This document shows, piece after piece, positions 1 to 8,674 of a stretch of DNA of 64,000 nucleotides (position 1 is its first letter; the number at the start of each line of letters is the position of its first letter). A program made the position numbers and the translations under genes. The DNA comes from CAVXFL01 sp963761015. Its GTDB lineage: Bacteria; Pseudomonadota; Alphaproteobacteria; Acetobacterales; Acetobacteraceae. Under the pieces are notes generated by a model. It was not told the DNA's origin. It did not search any database and saw nothing but the letters and a program-made list of their open reading frames with translations. The DNA is taken from NCBI GenBank assembly GCA_963761015.1, contig CAVXFL010000020.1, positions 558,001-622,000 on the forward strand, in the 5' to 3' direction.

Positions 1-221
1 TTAGCTTGACACGGCACGGCAGGGATCGCCGCGAGTTGGCTGATCCCGATGCCCCGGCCGGATCGACCCTCCGCTGAAATGGTCGTGGTCGGCCGCTGGG
101 GCGCTGCGCAGAAGCCAATGTTGAACAGGTTTGCCCCCGCCGGGGTGTGTGGCGTCTTGCACCATGCATCCGCCGCCCTGACGGGGACAGGCTGCGAACA
201 GGAAGGCGCTACGGCACACTG
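1..221. other. Left edge, no supported gene
   Basis: No convincing coding region is visible before the DUF4167 gene. In many alphaproteobacteria prmC lies here, but no frame gives a recognisable PrmC C-terminus. The minus-strand open frame across this stretch has no recognisable motif and lies over the leader of the downstream gene. The segment probably holds the leader and promoter of the DUF4167 gene. Confidence 0.4.
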
Positions 222-680
222 ATGAACATGAAACGTATGCGCGGACGAAGCCACCGCGGCAGCGGCGGAGGTGGCGGCGGCGGCGGTCCTCCGCGGCACC
301 ATCACGGCGGCATTCCGCTCAATCGCAATCACGTCTTCGACAGCAACGGCCCGGATGTCCGCGTGCGCGGCACCGCCCAGCAGTTGTTCGAGAAATACCT
401 GCAACTCGGTCGCGACGCGACCAGCTCGGGCGACCGGGTGATGGCGGAGAGCTATTTCCAGCACGCCGAACACTACTTCCGCATACTGAACGCGATGACC
501 CAGGCGCAGCAGCAACAGCAGCAGAGCGTGCCGAACGGGCAGCACGGGCCGATCCAGCAGCGGCGCCCGTCCGGGGCGGAGCCCGAGTTCGAGGATTCGG
601 AACAGCCGCTGGCCGGCACCGGCGACCAGCCGAACGAGCCGCGCGAGATCCCCATCGCCGCCGCGCCGCCGGAGAGCTGA
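222..680 (+). CDS. DUF4167 domain protein
   Basis: A 152-residue protein. The N-terminus is basic (MNMKRMRGR) and is followed by a glycine run and a His/Pro patch. A folded part covers about residues 45-95, with the conserved region VRGTAQQLFEKY and a phrase ending ESYFQHAEHYFR. The tail is rich in Gln, Glu and Pro. This is the architecture of the alphaproteobacterial DUF4167 family, whose function is unknown; the basic glycine-rich N-terminus would suit RNA or ribosome contact, which is inference. ATG 222 was chosen over an upstream in-frame ATG at 147 because family members start just before the RMRGR motif and a GGAAGG sequence lies at 201-206. Confidence 0.85.
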   Translation: MNMKRMRGRSHRGSGGGGGGGGPPRHHHGGIPLNRNHVFDSNGPDVRVRGTAQQLFEKYLQLGRDATSSGDRVMAESYFQHAEHYFRILNAMTQAQQQQQQSVPNGQHGPIQQRRPSGAEPEFEDSEQPLAGTGDQPNEPREIPIAAAPPES

Positions 681-796
681 TCCGAGGCCGCTTGCCCGGC
701 CAAGCCACGCTCGCGCGCAACTCCCCCGACGATCGGCGGTTTCCTTACCGCCGCGCGACCGCTCATGCGGCGGGCGGCAGCGGGGAGGCTACCATC

Positions 797-1120
797 ATGT
801 CCGAGGCAAGTCGCAGCAGGATCGGCGCCGGATTTCTGGCCGGGATGTTCGCCGTCGGTGTGGCCGCGGCGGCGCTACCCGTCCGAGCCGTCGCCGCAGG
901 CATGGTATCGCGGCGCGAGGGCAACGTCTGGAACTGGCAAAAGCATCAGCCGAGGCGCGGCGGCACGGTCGCGAAGGAGCGTGCCGCCGGGGTGGCGCCG
1001 CCGCAAAGCCGGCGCGCCCGGCTGAATGCCGAGGTGGAGCGCCTGGACCGCCGGCTATTGTCGCGCGGGCGCGTCGGGACGGCTTCCCAGGCCGGCGCCG
1101 CGACGCAAGCCGGACGCTAG
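797..1120 (+). CDS. Small exported protein of unknown function
   Basis: A 107-residue protein not recognised as a known family. Residues 8-33 form a hydrophobic stretch ending in AVAAG, consistent with a Sec signal peptide or a membrane anchor. The rest is basic and low in complexity, with a central WNWQKHQPRR motif. ATG 797 follows a good GGGGAGG ribosome site at 782-788. The longer frame upstream lacks such a site and runs through the gap after DUF4167. The coding assignment rests on frame length, ribosome site and the hydrophobic leader only. Confidence 0.5.
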   Translation: MSEASRSRIGAGFLAGMFAVGVAAAALPVRAVAAGMVSRREGNVWNWQKHQPRRGGTVAKERAAGVAPPQSRRARLNAEVERLDRRLLSRGRVGTASQAGAATQAGR

Positions 1121-1134
1121 CAAGATGGCTGGCC

Positions 1135-1338
1135 TTATGGGAACGCGCAGCCGGGGCGCATGCCGAGCGCCTTGAAGATGCGCGCCGCCGGGCAGAACCC
1201 GGTAAAGCCGGCCTGCAGCATATTCGCCCCGGCGAAGGCGGCGAGGAGCAGCCACCACGGGCTGACCAGCCAGCCGAGGACCACGCCGATCAGCACGACG
1301 ATGCCGGCGAACGACAGCACGGCGTTGTCGATAGTCAT
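1135..1338 (-). CDS. DUF2892 (YgaP-like) inner membrane protein
   Basis: A 67-residue protein with two hydrophobic segments at about residues 8-25 and 28-45, then a short tail with the motif TGFCPAARIFKALG. This is the DUF2892 domain, which in YgaP anchors a rhodanese domain to the inner membrane; here no rhodanese is attached. A strong AAGGGAGAAG ribosome site precedes ATG 1338. It lies 20 bases downstream of the thioredoxin gene on the same strand, so the two are probably co-transcribed and may act together in thiol or sulfur redox chemistry (inference). Confidence 0.8.
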   Translation of the reverse strand: MTIDNAVLSFAGIVVLIGVVLGWLVSPWWLLLAAFAGANMLQAGFTGFCPAARIFKALGMRPGCAFP

Positions 1339-1358
1339 CTGTACTTCTCCCTTGAACG

Positions 1359-1823
1359 TCAGGTTGTTGCCCCGGATCGCGCGGCCACGTGCCGGCGGGT
1401 CCACGCGACGATGCCGCGCGCGTCGCGCGCGCCGGCCTCCTGCGCCAGCACCTCGCCGCGATCGAACAGGACCAGGGCCGGGATGCCGCGGACACCAAGC
1501 CGCGCGGTGATCTCCGGCGCCTGATCGGCATTCAGTTTCAACAGGCGAACGTCCGGCTCCAGCGCAGACGCCGCGCGCTCGAACATCGGCGCCATCGTCC
1601 GGCACGGGCCGCACCAGGGCGCCCAGATGTCCACCAGCACCGGAATGTCGTTACTGCGGACGTGACGCTCCATGCCCGCGGCGTCCACCGCCCGCGGCCG
1701 GCCGTCGAACAGCGGCTCGTGACAGGAGCCGCAGCGCGCCTCGGCCGCCTTCCGCGCCCGCGGCACGCGGTTCAGCGCGTCGCAATGCGGACAAACCAGA
1801 TGGATATGATCGCTGCCGGCCAT
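1359..1823 (-). CDS. trxC: Thioredoxin 2 (TrxC)
   Basis: A 154-residue thioredoxin. An N-terminal zinc finger uses two Cys pairs (C11/C14 and C31/C34), the hallmark of TrxC, and is followed by a thioredoxin fold with the redox motif WCGPC (C71, C74). It reduces protein disulfides in the cytoplasm with electrons from thioredoxin reductase; TrxC zinc sites are known to respond to oxidation. The length is normal for the family. It heads a two-gene minus-strand unit with the DUF2892 gene. Confidence 0.95.
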   Translation of the reverse strand: MAGSDHIHLVCPHCDALNRVPRARKAAEARCGSCHEPLFDGRPRAVDAAGMERHVRSNDIPVLVDIWAPWCGPCRTMAPMFERAASALEPDVRLLKLNADQAPEITARLGVRGIPALVLFDRGEVLAQEAGARDARGIVAWTRRHVAARSGATT

Positions 1824-1898
1824 GGTGCTGTTCCCGGCCGGGACTCATGGCGAATCTCGGCGCGCGCCGCCTTGATGCAGATCAAGCGCGCGGCGGCG

Positions 1899-2915
1899 TC
1901 AGACCCGGTCCGGCCCCACGCGCACCAGCAGCTTGCCGAAGTTGCGGCCGCGCAAGATGCCGATCAGCGCGGCGGGGGCGTTCTCCAGCCCCTCCACCAC
2001 GTCCTCGCGGTATTTCAGGCTGCCGTCGCGCACCCAGGGGCCGGCGAGCGCCCGCCACTCGGCGAAGCGCTCCGGCTTGTCGCTGACGATCAGGCCCTGA
2101 ATGCGCAGCCGGTTGCGCACCACGCTCATCAGGTTGGGCCCCGGGCGCGGCGCTGCGTCGTTGTACTCCGCCACCATGCCGCACATCACCACGCGCCCGA
2201 ACGGGTTGAGCAGGCGAAACGCCGCCCGCTGCACATCGCCGCCGACATTCTCGAAATAGACGTCGATCCCCTTCGGACAGGCCCGTTCCAGCGCCGCGCC
2301 GATGTCCCCGGCGCGATGGTCGGCGCAGTCGTCGAAGCCGAGCGCCTCGGTGACGAAGTGGCACTTCTCCGTCCCGCCCGCGACGCCGACCACGCGCGCG
2401 CCGGCGCGCTTGGCGATCTGTCCCGCGACCGACCCGACCGCGCCGGACGCCGCCGAGATCACCACCGTTTCGCCCGCCTTCGGCTCGCCGATGTCCTTCA
2501 TGCCGGAATAGGCGGTCGTCCCCGGCATGCCGAGCACGCCGAGATAGGTGGACAGCGGCGGCCCGCCGCGCTCCAGCTTCACCAGCCGCTCGGCCGGGGC
2601 GACGACATGGCTCTGCCAGCCGCGCGGCCCGAGCACCACGTCGCCGGGCTTCAGGTCGGGCGCGTTCCCGGCGACGACCTCGCCGATCGTCTCGCCCTCC
2701 ATCACCCCGCCCACCGGCACCGGCGCGGCGTAGGATTTCGCCCCGCTGATCCGCCCGCGCATATACGGGTCGATGGAGAGCCAGATCGTGCGCGTGACGA
2801 CCTGCCCCGGCCCCGGCTGCGGGACCGGGTCTTCGGCCAAGCCGAAATTGTCCGCCTTCGGCTCGCCCTCCGGGCGGCTCTTCAGGATCACCGACCGGCG
2901 CACCGCTTCCGCCAT
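1899..2915 (-). CDS. MDR-type NADP-dependent oxidoreductase (CurA-like)
   Basis: A 338-residue medium-chain reductase without zinc. The N-terminal GroES-like domain contains the motif WLSIDPYMRGR, typical of NADPH-dependent 2-alkenal/curcumin/prostaglandin reductases. A Rossmann domain follows with SAASGAVGSVAGQIAK for NADP binding and then YFENVGG. It probably reduces the alpha,beta double bond of enones in the cytosol; the real substrate cannot be read from sequence. The start is ATG 2915 with an AAGGGGAGCG ribosome site. The upstream gap holds a double palindromic repeat. The same-strand zinc alcohol dehydrogenase lies 130 bases upstream. Confidence 0.85.
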   Translation of the reverse strand: MAEAVRRSVILKSRPEGEPKADNFGLAEDPVPQPGPGQVVTRTIWLSIDPYMRGRISGAKSYAAPVPVGGVMEGETIGEVVAGNAPDLKPGDVVLGPRGWQSHVVAPAERLVKLERGGPPLSTYLGVLGMPGTTAYSGMKDIGEPKAGETVVISAASGAVGSVAGQIAKRAGARVVGVAGGTEKCHFVTEALGFDDCADHRAGDIGAALERACPKGIDVYFENVGGDVQRAAFRLLNPFGRVVMCGMVAEYNDAAPRPGPNLMSVVRNRLRIQGLIVSDKPERFAEWRALAGPWVRDGSLKYREDVVEGLENAPAALIGILRGRNFGKLLVRVGPDRV

Positions 2916-2940
2916 CGCAACGCTCCCCTTCCCTTGCACC

Positions 2941-3009
2941 GTCATGCCCGGCCTTGAGCCGGGCATCTCGACGGCATCCCGAGATTGCCGGGTCAAGCCC
3001 GGCAATGAC
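2941..3009. repeat. Dispersed double palindrome, intergenic copy
   Basis: Two adjacent inverted repeats. The first is at 2941-2967 (GTCATGCCCGG ... CCGGGCATC) and the second at 2983-3009 (GATTGCCGGG ... CCCGGCAATGAC). It lies between two minus-strand dehydrogenase genes. The form matches GTCAT(T)GCCCGG-type palindromes scattered through many alphaproteobacterial genomes. A diverged copy with the same order of palindromes lies inside a coding region at 57052-57124; its second palindrome matches this one at 23 of 27 positions by hand alignment. In RNA it would form stable stem-loops, so it may also stop or stabilise transcripts (inference). Confidence 0.75.
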
Positions 3010-3046
3010 GATCCCCTTATGGTGCTTGTCCGCAACGACCTTTGGG

Positions 3047-4105
3047 TTACGCCGCCTCGGCCTTCAGCACCACCCGCCCGGTAACCTTGCCGTCGCGCAG
3101 GCGCATGAGCGCGTCGTTCGCCGTCGATTGCGGCACGGTCGTCACCGGCAGCGGCTTCACAGCGCCGTTCTGCGCCAAGGCCACCAGCTCGCGCAGATCC
3201 TTCACCGTGCCGACATAGCTCCCCTGCACCGTCAGCGCGCGGATCGCCATCAGCGGCAACGGCAGCATCAACTCGCCGCCGAACAGCCCCACTTGCACCA
3301 GCTTGCCGCCCTTGCGCAGCGCATCGAAGGCGAAGCGCGCGGTCTGCGTGCCGTTCACCAGGTCGATGATGCCGAGCACCGGGCCGTTGCACACCTCGAA
3401 GATGCGCTGCCGCACCTCCGCGACCGCCTCGACGGTATCGGACGCGCCGGCCTTTTTGGCGGCGGCCAGCTTCTCCGGGTTCACGTCGACGACGACGATC
3501 TTGCGATGCCCCATCGCCTTCAGGATGGCGATGGCGTTCAAGCCCAGCCCGCCGGCGCCGATCAGCACGATGGCCTCGTCCGGGTCCATCGGCATCAGCT
3601 TCTTGATCGCGGAATAGACGGTGATGCCGGAGCAGGCGTAGGTCGCGGCCACCGCCGGATCGATGCTGCCCGGGTTGATCAGGTGGCGCGGATGCGGCGC
3701 CAGCACGTGCGTGCCGTAGCCGCCGTTCTGATAGACGCCGAGGCTGCGCGGCGTGAGGCACATATTGTCCTCGTCGGCGCGGCAGAAGCGGCACTCGCCG
3801 CAGCCGAGCCACGGGTAGACGATGCGGATGTCGCCCACCTTCACGCCCTCGGCCTCGGGACCGAGCTTTACCACGCGCCCGACGACCTCGTGCCCCATGG
3901 CGAGCGGCAGCACCACGCCGCGATCCTTCAACGACATCTTCTTGCCGCCGCCGACGTCGTAATAGCCTTCCCAGATATGCAGGTCGGAGTGGCAGACCCC
4001 GCAATAGGTGGTTTCCAGCAGGACCTCGGTGCCCTTCGGCTCCGGCGTCGGCATGTCGATTTCCTGAAGCGGCGCTCCGTTCTCGACCACGGCCCAGGCG
4101 CGCAT
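3047..4105 (-). CDS. Zinc-dependent alcohol dehydrogenase
   Basis: A 352-residue zinc MDR enzyme. The catalytic zinc region is YCGVCHSDLH followed by GHEVVG. The structural zinc lobe is CGECRFC with a fourth Cys in DNMC. The NAD(P)-binding glycine motif is GAGGLGLNA. It should oxidise an alcohol or reduce an aldehyde, substrate unknown. A GAGGGGAGGA ribosome site lies just upstream of ATG 4105. An insertion rich in Gly/Lys after the first zinc motif (DVGGGKKMSLKD) is typical of one subgroup of these dehydrogenases. It may be transcribed with the downstream CurA-like reductase, though the palindromic repeat between them could separate the two. Confidence 0.88.
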   Translation of the reverse strand: MRAWAVVENGAPLQEIDMPTPEPKGTEVLLETTYCGVCHSDLHIWEGYYDVGGGKKMSLKDRGVVLPLAMGHEVVGRVVKLGPEAEGVKVGDIRIVYPWLGCGECRFCRADEDNMCLTPRSLGVYQNGGYGTHVLAPHPRHLINPGSIDPAVAATYACSGITVYSAIKKLMPMDPDEAIVLIGAGGLGLNAIAILKAMGHRKIVVVDVNPEKLAAAKKAGASDTVEAVAEVRQRIFEVCNGPVLGIIDLVNGTQTARFAFDALRKGGKLVQVGLFGGELMLPLPLMAIRALTVQGSYVGTVKDLRELVALAQNGAVKPLPVTTVPQSTANDALMRLRDGKVTGRVVLKAEAA

Positions 4106-4164
4106 GGTATTCCTCCCCTCGATGCTGTTGGGAGGAGGGGATACCGGCCGAAGAGGCGGGTCAA

Positions 4165-4471
4165 GGGGCTGTTGCCGAGACGTTTGGACGATACCGCCGG
4201 CATCGCGTTCGCCTATTTCGGCATCAGCCCGGCCGGGCGGGCGCTGGACCGTGACATGCGATCGCTCGGCGGCGATCCCCGTTATCCGATGCGCAGCCGC
4301 GAAATCCTCGTCGAACTCACCTATCAGGCGCAACTCACCCCCTGGTGGCGGGCGCAACCGTTCGTCCAATATGATCTCCGTCCGGCCGGCGGCATTCCCG
4401 ATCCGGTCAATCCCGGCAAAATCATCGGAAACGCGACGGAGTTGGGCATGCGCATGTCCGTGACGTTTTGA
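4165..4471 (+). pseudogene. 3' remnant of an OprB-type carbohydrate porin
   Basis: About 100 codons in one frame encode the last strands of an OprB-family outer-membrane porin. The phrases FAYFGISPAGRALD, EILVELTYQAQLTPWW and PFVQYDLRPAG are seen, and the protein ends in the terminal Phe required for barrel assembly. No start codon or signal peptide precedes it, and the divergent alcohol dehydrogenase begins only about 60 bases upstream. The first 300 or so codons are therefore missing rather than frameshifted. The remnant ends directly against the ATG of the next gene. Confidence 0.75.
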
Positions 4472-5455
4472 ATGGCCACTGACCGGCGCTCGCGGCGCGC
4501 CCGCCTGATGTTGGCGGGCGGCGCGATGCTGTTCGGCACGGCGAGGCACGCGGCCGGCGCGGGCGACGGGTTCGATGTCACACTGCCGCCCTCGTACGCG
4601 GCCGATCCGCAAGCCGCCCCGCCTAGCCCCGGTCCGCGCATTAATGCGGACGGACCTGGCTCGTATCTGGCGGACTGGGGCGAGCGGGTCGCGCGAGCGC
4701 GGGCCAGCCAGCCGAGTTGGAGCAGCCCGCTCGTGACCACCACGGGCCTGTTGGAGCAGCGTGTTCGTTTCGATATCGCGCGCCAGCATTCCGGCAACGG
4801 CACGGATACCACGGTGCTCGATGGTGGCCGCGGCGTCGACCTGATCGTCGGCGAGCAAACGGAAGTACAGATCGGCGCCGATCCGTACTACATCCGCAGC
4901 GGCGTCAACGCCGGCTCGATCGCGCCGCTGAGCGGTTTCGCCGACTGGCCGGTCCTGCGCCTGGAACAGCGGCTGGCGAGCAGCCCGGCCGACGCGGGCG
5001 ATTACGTGGTGACCACCTGGGTGCAGATACAGGCGCCGACCGGGATCGACCGGCTCACGAGCGACGCGTGGCAGTTCGTCCCGACACTCGCCTTCGGCGA
5101 GGGATGGGGGGATTTCGACGTGCAGGGAACAGTCGGCGCCGTCCTGCCGGCGGCCCGCGCCGAGACGATCGGCTACGCGATACAAACGAACGTCGCGTTC
5201 CAGTATCGCGTCCTGCGCGTCTTCTGGCCGGAACTGGAAGTGAACTGGACATATTACGCGACTGGCCAGCGCGGTGGGCTGAGCCAAATCTATCTGACTC
5301 CGGGCCTGGTAGTCGGGCGGTTCGCGGTGACGGACGGGCTGCGATTCACCTTCGGCGTGGGCTATCAGACCGCGGTAAGCCCCGGCTACCGCGCCAAGCC
5401 GCTAACGCCCGCGTACGATCACGCCTGGCTGTTCACGACCCGGTTGAATTTCTGA
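4472..5455 (+). CDS. Outer-membrane beta-barrel protein (transporter-like)
   Basis: A 327-residue exported protein. A basic N-terminus and a hydrophobic stretch ending near AAGA form a signal peptide. A proline-rich linker follows, then alternating amphipathic strands, ending in TTRLNF with the C-terminal Phe of outer-membrane barrels. The pattern resembles the MetA-pathway phenol-degradation/transporter barrel group (Phenol_MetA_deg), but no substrate can be named. ATG 4472 follows the stop of the porin remnant with no spacer and no evident ribosome site, so translation may once have been coupled to the lost porin gene. Confidence 0.65.
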   Translation: MATDRRSRRARLMLAGGAMLFGTARHAAGAGDGFDVTLPPSYAADPQAAPPSPGPRINADGPGSYLADWGERVARARASQPSWSSPLVTTTGLLEQRVRFDIARQHSGNGTDTTVLDGGRGVDLIVGEQTEVQIGADPYYIRSGVNAGSIAPLSGFADWPVLRLEQRLASSPADAGDYVVTTWVQIQAPTGIDRLTSDAWQFVPTLAFGEGWGDFDVQGTVGAVLPAARAETIGYAIQTNVAFQYRVLRVFWPELEVNWTYYATGQRGGLSQIYLTPGLVVGRFAVTDGLRFTFGVGYQTAVSPGYRAKPLTPAYDHAWLFTTRLNF

Positions 5456-5722
5456 AGGCAATTTCGCCGTAAGACCGTTGCCGTAGCGCAAGGACGTCCG
5501 GAAGTACCCATGGACGCCGCAAAGGAGGAGCGACTCTAAGGCTGCGCGGCCGGGCTTTCACCTCCCGCCCAACTCTTCGCCGCGCGGTCACCCATGGGCA
5601 GGTGGAGCCTATCACCCGCGCGACAAAAAGCACGCCCGCTCACGCAAAAGCGACTGGTAGACCTCCGCCGGGGTTTCGTGTCCTATCGGTCCAACAATCC
5701 GGTCCGGCATGGGAGGAAACAC
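5456..5722. other. Intergenic region upstream of a luciferase-like gene
   Basis: A 267-base stretch with no supported gene. It contains short start-stop frames without recognisable content. A GGGAGGAA ribosome site at 5711-5718 serves the next gene. No tRNA-like fold or clear hairpin terminator was seen. Confidence 0.4.
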
Positions 5723-6673
5723 ATGCAGTTCGGCTTCAACGCCCCGGCGAGCGGTCCGCTCTCCGAGCGCGACAGCCTCGTTCGCCTCGCCGTCGAGGGC
5801 GAGGCGATGGGCTACGATTACATGACCTTCAGCGATCACGTCGTGATGCCGGCGGATATCGAGGCCAAGTATCCGTATTCCGAAACGGGCGAATTTCCCC
5901 AGGGCGGACGCGGCGACCGCCACGAACAGCTGATGATGATGGCCTATATCGCGGGCAAGACCGCGCGGGCGCGACTTGTCGCCTCGGTCATGGTGGTGCC
6001 GCACCGCGCGGCGGTGCTGGCGGGCAAGATGCTGGCGACGCTCGACGTGCTCTCCGGCGGCCGGCTGACGGTCGGCATCGGCGCGGGCTGGATGCGCGAG
6101 GAGTTCGAGGCGCTCGGCACGCCGCCATTCCCCGAGCGCGGCGCGGTCACGGACGAGTACCTTGCGGTCTTCCGCGAACTCTGGACGGGAACCGAGCCGA
6201 GCTATTCGGGCAAATACGTGAAGTTTGCACCCATCTCGGTTCTGCCCAAGCCGGTGCAGAACCCGCTGCCGATCTGGGTGGGCGGCGAAAGCGGTCCGGC
6301 GCTGCGCCGCGTCGCGCGCTTCGGCGACGGCTGGTATCCGATCCCGAACAATCCGCAGCATCCGCTCGATTTGCTGCCGCGCTTCGCCGCCGGAATTGAG
6401 AAGATGCGCAAGGTCGCGCGCGAGGCCGGACGCGATCCGTCGCGCATACAGATCGCCACGCGGCTGCAATCCTTCGGTGACAAGCTGCCGCCGAAAGCCG
6501 GTGACGGCGAGAAGCGGCTGTTTTCCGGCAAGCCGGCGGAGGTCGTCTCCGACCTGCGCGCCGTGCGCGACCTCGGCGTGGAGTTCGTCGATTTCGGCTT
6601 CGCCGAGGCCACCGCCGACGCCACGCTCGCCGACATGCGCCGCTTCCGCGAGGAGGTGCTGGCGCGGGTGTGA
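5723..6673 (+). CDS. LLM-class luciferase-like oxidoreductase
   Basis: A 316-residue TIM-barrel protein of the luciferase-like monooxygenase class (TIGR03619-like). The N-terminal strand MQFGFNAP is followed by EGEAMGYDYMTFSDH, LSGGRLTVGIGAGW and PIWVGGESGPALRR, all usual flavin/F420-fold landmarks. Databases call such proteins F420-dependent, but FMN is as likely in a proteobacterium. The substrate is unknown. ATG 5723 follows a strong GGGAGGAA site; the longer upstream frame lacks family similarity. It is followed 63 bases later by a second LLM gene, probably in the same transcript. Confidence 0.88.
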   Translation: MQFGFNAPASGPLSERDSLVRLAVEGEAMGYDYMTFSDHVVMPADIEAKYPYSETGEFPQGGRGDRHEQLMMMAYIAGKTARARLVASVMVVPHRAAVLAGKMLATLDVLSGGRLTVGIGAGWMREEFEALGTPPFPERGAVTDEYLAVFRELWTGTEPSYSGKYVKFAPISVLPKPVQNPLPIWVGGESGPALRRVARFGDGWYPIPNNPQHPLDLLPRFAAGIEKMRKVAREAGRDPSRIQIATRLQSFGDKLPPKAGDGEKRLFSGKPAEVVSDLRAVRDLGVEFVDFGFAEATADATLADMRRFREEVLARV

Positions 6674-6736
6674 CCTTCACCCCAGCCCTCTCCCTCAGGG
6701 GGGGCGGGTTGAGGTCAGAACAGGAGGGTTTTGCGG

Positions 6737-7778
6737 ATGCGGCTGGGCTTGATCCTGGGGCTGTCCGGCGCGAAGCCCCGGCTCGACATGGCGTTGGTGC
6801 TGGAGGCCGAGCGGCTCGGCTACGATTCCGTCTGGAGCAGCGAGTTCCGACAGCACCGACGCGGTGAGCCCCGCCGCCTGGGTCCTGGCGCGCACCACGC
6901 GCATCAAGGCGGGCACCGGGATCATGCAGATGCCGGCGCGCACGCCGGCCTGCGCGGCGGCCACCGCAATGACCTTGCAGGCGCTGTCGGGCAACCGCTT
7001 CCTCTGCGGCATCGGTCCGTCCGGGCCGCAAGTGGTCGAGGGCTGGCACGGCGTGCCGTTCGGCAAGCCGCTCGAGCGCACGCGCGAATATATTGCCATC
7101 ATCCGCAAGATCGTCGCGCGCGAGGCGGCGGTCACGCACCAGGGCGAGCATTATCAGATCCCGTATGCCGGCCCCGGCGCGAGCGGGCTCGGCAAGCCGC
7201 TGAAGAGCATCATCCACGGCGATCCGAGCCTGAAGATTTATACCGCGACCGCATCGCCGGGCGGCCTGCGATTGGCGGGCGAAGTGGCCGACGGCACCTT
7301 GCCGATCTTCATGTCGCCGGAGAAACCGGAGCTGGTACTCGGGCCGATTCTGGAGGGGATCGAGAAAAGCGGCCGGTCGGCCTCGCTGGACCGTTTCGAT
7401 GTCGCCCCGTATGTGCGGATACGCATGGGCGACGATGTGGCGGCCTGCCGCGACGCACTGCGCCCGGACCTCGCGCTCTATATCGGCGGTATGGGCGCGC
7501 GGTCCAAGAATTACTACAACGATTTCGCGCGCCGGCTGGGTTACGAGGACGCGGCGGCCCGGATTCAGGACCTTTATCTTGCCGGCCGCAAGCGAGAGGC
7601 CGAGGCCGCCGTCCCGGACGCACTGATCGACGAAATCTGTCTGGTCGGCCCGCCGGATCGCATCAGCGACCGGCTGCGGGCGTGGACGCCGCTCGCCAAG
7701 GACCACCGGCTCGGCACGATGATCCTGGGCGGCGCCACGATGCCGGCGCTACGCGTCGTCGCCGAGGCGGTGCTTTAG
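6737..7778 (+). CDS. Second LLM-class oxidoreductase, frameshifted
   Basis: The first 36 codons (LGLILGLSGAKP ... YDSVWSSEF) read in one frame, and from about 6852 the protein continues in the next frame (STDAVSPAAWV ... MPALRVVAEAVL). Removing one C from the CC at 6847-6848 restores the family motif SSEFDSTDAVSPAAWV and gives about 346 residues, a normal length. The fold landmarks are those of LLM-class enzymes. An AGGAGG site lies at 6722-6727. Single-base shifts of this kind recur across the window, so an assembly error is more likely than a pseudogene. It is a paralogue of the gene just upstream. Confidence 0.8.
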
Positions 7779-7808
7779 GCGCTCGTCCACCCTTCGCGGT
7801 ATGTCGCC

Positions 7809-8507
7809 TCAGTTGCGGAACGTGTTGCCGAAGAAGCGGAATGGCTCTGGTGGCAGGGTGAAAATGCCGTAATCGAGCTGGGCCGGAATCGAACCGGCGT
7901 CCTGGTAGACGAAGCGCACGAAACAGAAGGACGGGTGCGCGGAGGCATATTCCTCCAGCTCCCGCCAGTTCATGCCCTGGCGCGGCCCCCAGTTCCACAG
8001 CACCCCCGCGCCGGCGCGGAACCGCTTGTTCACGGCGGCGAGTTGGGGGAAGAAGTTGATGTCCATCTCGCCGCCCATCGTGTGCGCGAAGGCGTGGCCG
8101 CGATCGCGTCGCGGGTAGTATTCGCGAAACGTCTTGGCGCCTCGCTTGCGTTGGGACGGGGTGGGGCTAAGAAAGCCGGCTTCGCGCGCGTGGTCGCGGG
8201 TGCTTCCGGCTTCCTTGCGCGACACGCCCCAGACCGCGGCGAGCCGACCCGCCGAGGCGGCGTTCTCAAGGTCGAACAGATAGGTGCGGTAGGCATCCGG
8301 ATAGTCGCCGAGCGTGACCGTCAGCAGTTCGGCCGGGTCGCGCGGCATCTTTTCGTAGCCCGAGGCGAACAACTCCAGGAGTTGCTGCTCCAAATAGGGC
8401 AGCAGATTGGCGCGCCCGACCGGGTTCGGCGCACCGCGCGCGAGCGCTTGGTAATCGGCCCAGAGCGACTGGCTCAAGATATCCTCCTCGCCGGCCTTCG
8501 CCTTCAT
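7809..8507 (-). CDS. Protein with a DRGH nuclease-like motif
   Basis: A 232-residue protein. The C-terminal half carries DRGH at residues 135-138, then AHTMGGEMDINFFPQ with an Asn at 151, then NWRELE. This order (DRGH, downstream Asn, later Glu) is that of DNA/RNA non-specific endonucleases with a beta-beta-alpha metal site, so a nuclease fold is plausible but unproven. The N-terminal half is helical and mentions no known domain. No signal peptide is seen, unlike most secreted members of that family. It converges with the LLM gene. The start ATG 8507 has only a weak ribosome site and is uncertain. Confidence 0.5.
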   Translation of the reverse strand: MKAKAGEEDILSQSLWADYQALARGAPNPVGRANLLPYLEQQLLELFASGYEKMPRDPAELLTVTLGDYPDAYRTYLFDLENAASAGRLAAVWGVSRKEAGSTRDHAREAGFLSPTPSQRKRGAKTFREYYPRRDRGHAFAHTMGGEMDINFFPQLAAVNKRFRAGAGVLWNWGPRQGMNWRELEEYASAHPSFCFVRFVYQDAGSIPAQLDYGIFTLPPEPFRFFGNTFRN

Positions 8508-8674
8508 ACGCGCGGGCCGGAAACCAGGACGCACGCTTGCGGAATTGTTCCCGGATTCGTGTCCCGCCGAGCGGAGCTTGACCCAGATCAAAGCGGCGAG
8601 GCAGGCGAGCGCGCAGGGTGCGCTGGGCGGTGACAGACGCGTAGCCGCGAATAGCCACAAAGGATCAGGACCGA

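Noticed and set aside
1..219. 72-codon minus-strand ORF or a prmC remnant at the left edge
   Set aside because: No recognisable motif, and it overlaps the leader of the DUF4167 gene; no PrmC-like end can be read in any frame.
1899..4004. Long minus-strand frame joining two dehydrogenase regions
   Set aside because: Its C-terminal half is the CurA-like protein from 2915 down; the N-terminal half is an out-of-frame reading of the alcohol dehydrogenase and has no family features.
6674..6736. C-rich/G-rich segment resembling dispersed CCCTCTCCC repeats or a terminator
   Set aside because: The two arms pair poorly and no second copy was found in the window, so neither call is supported.
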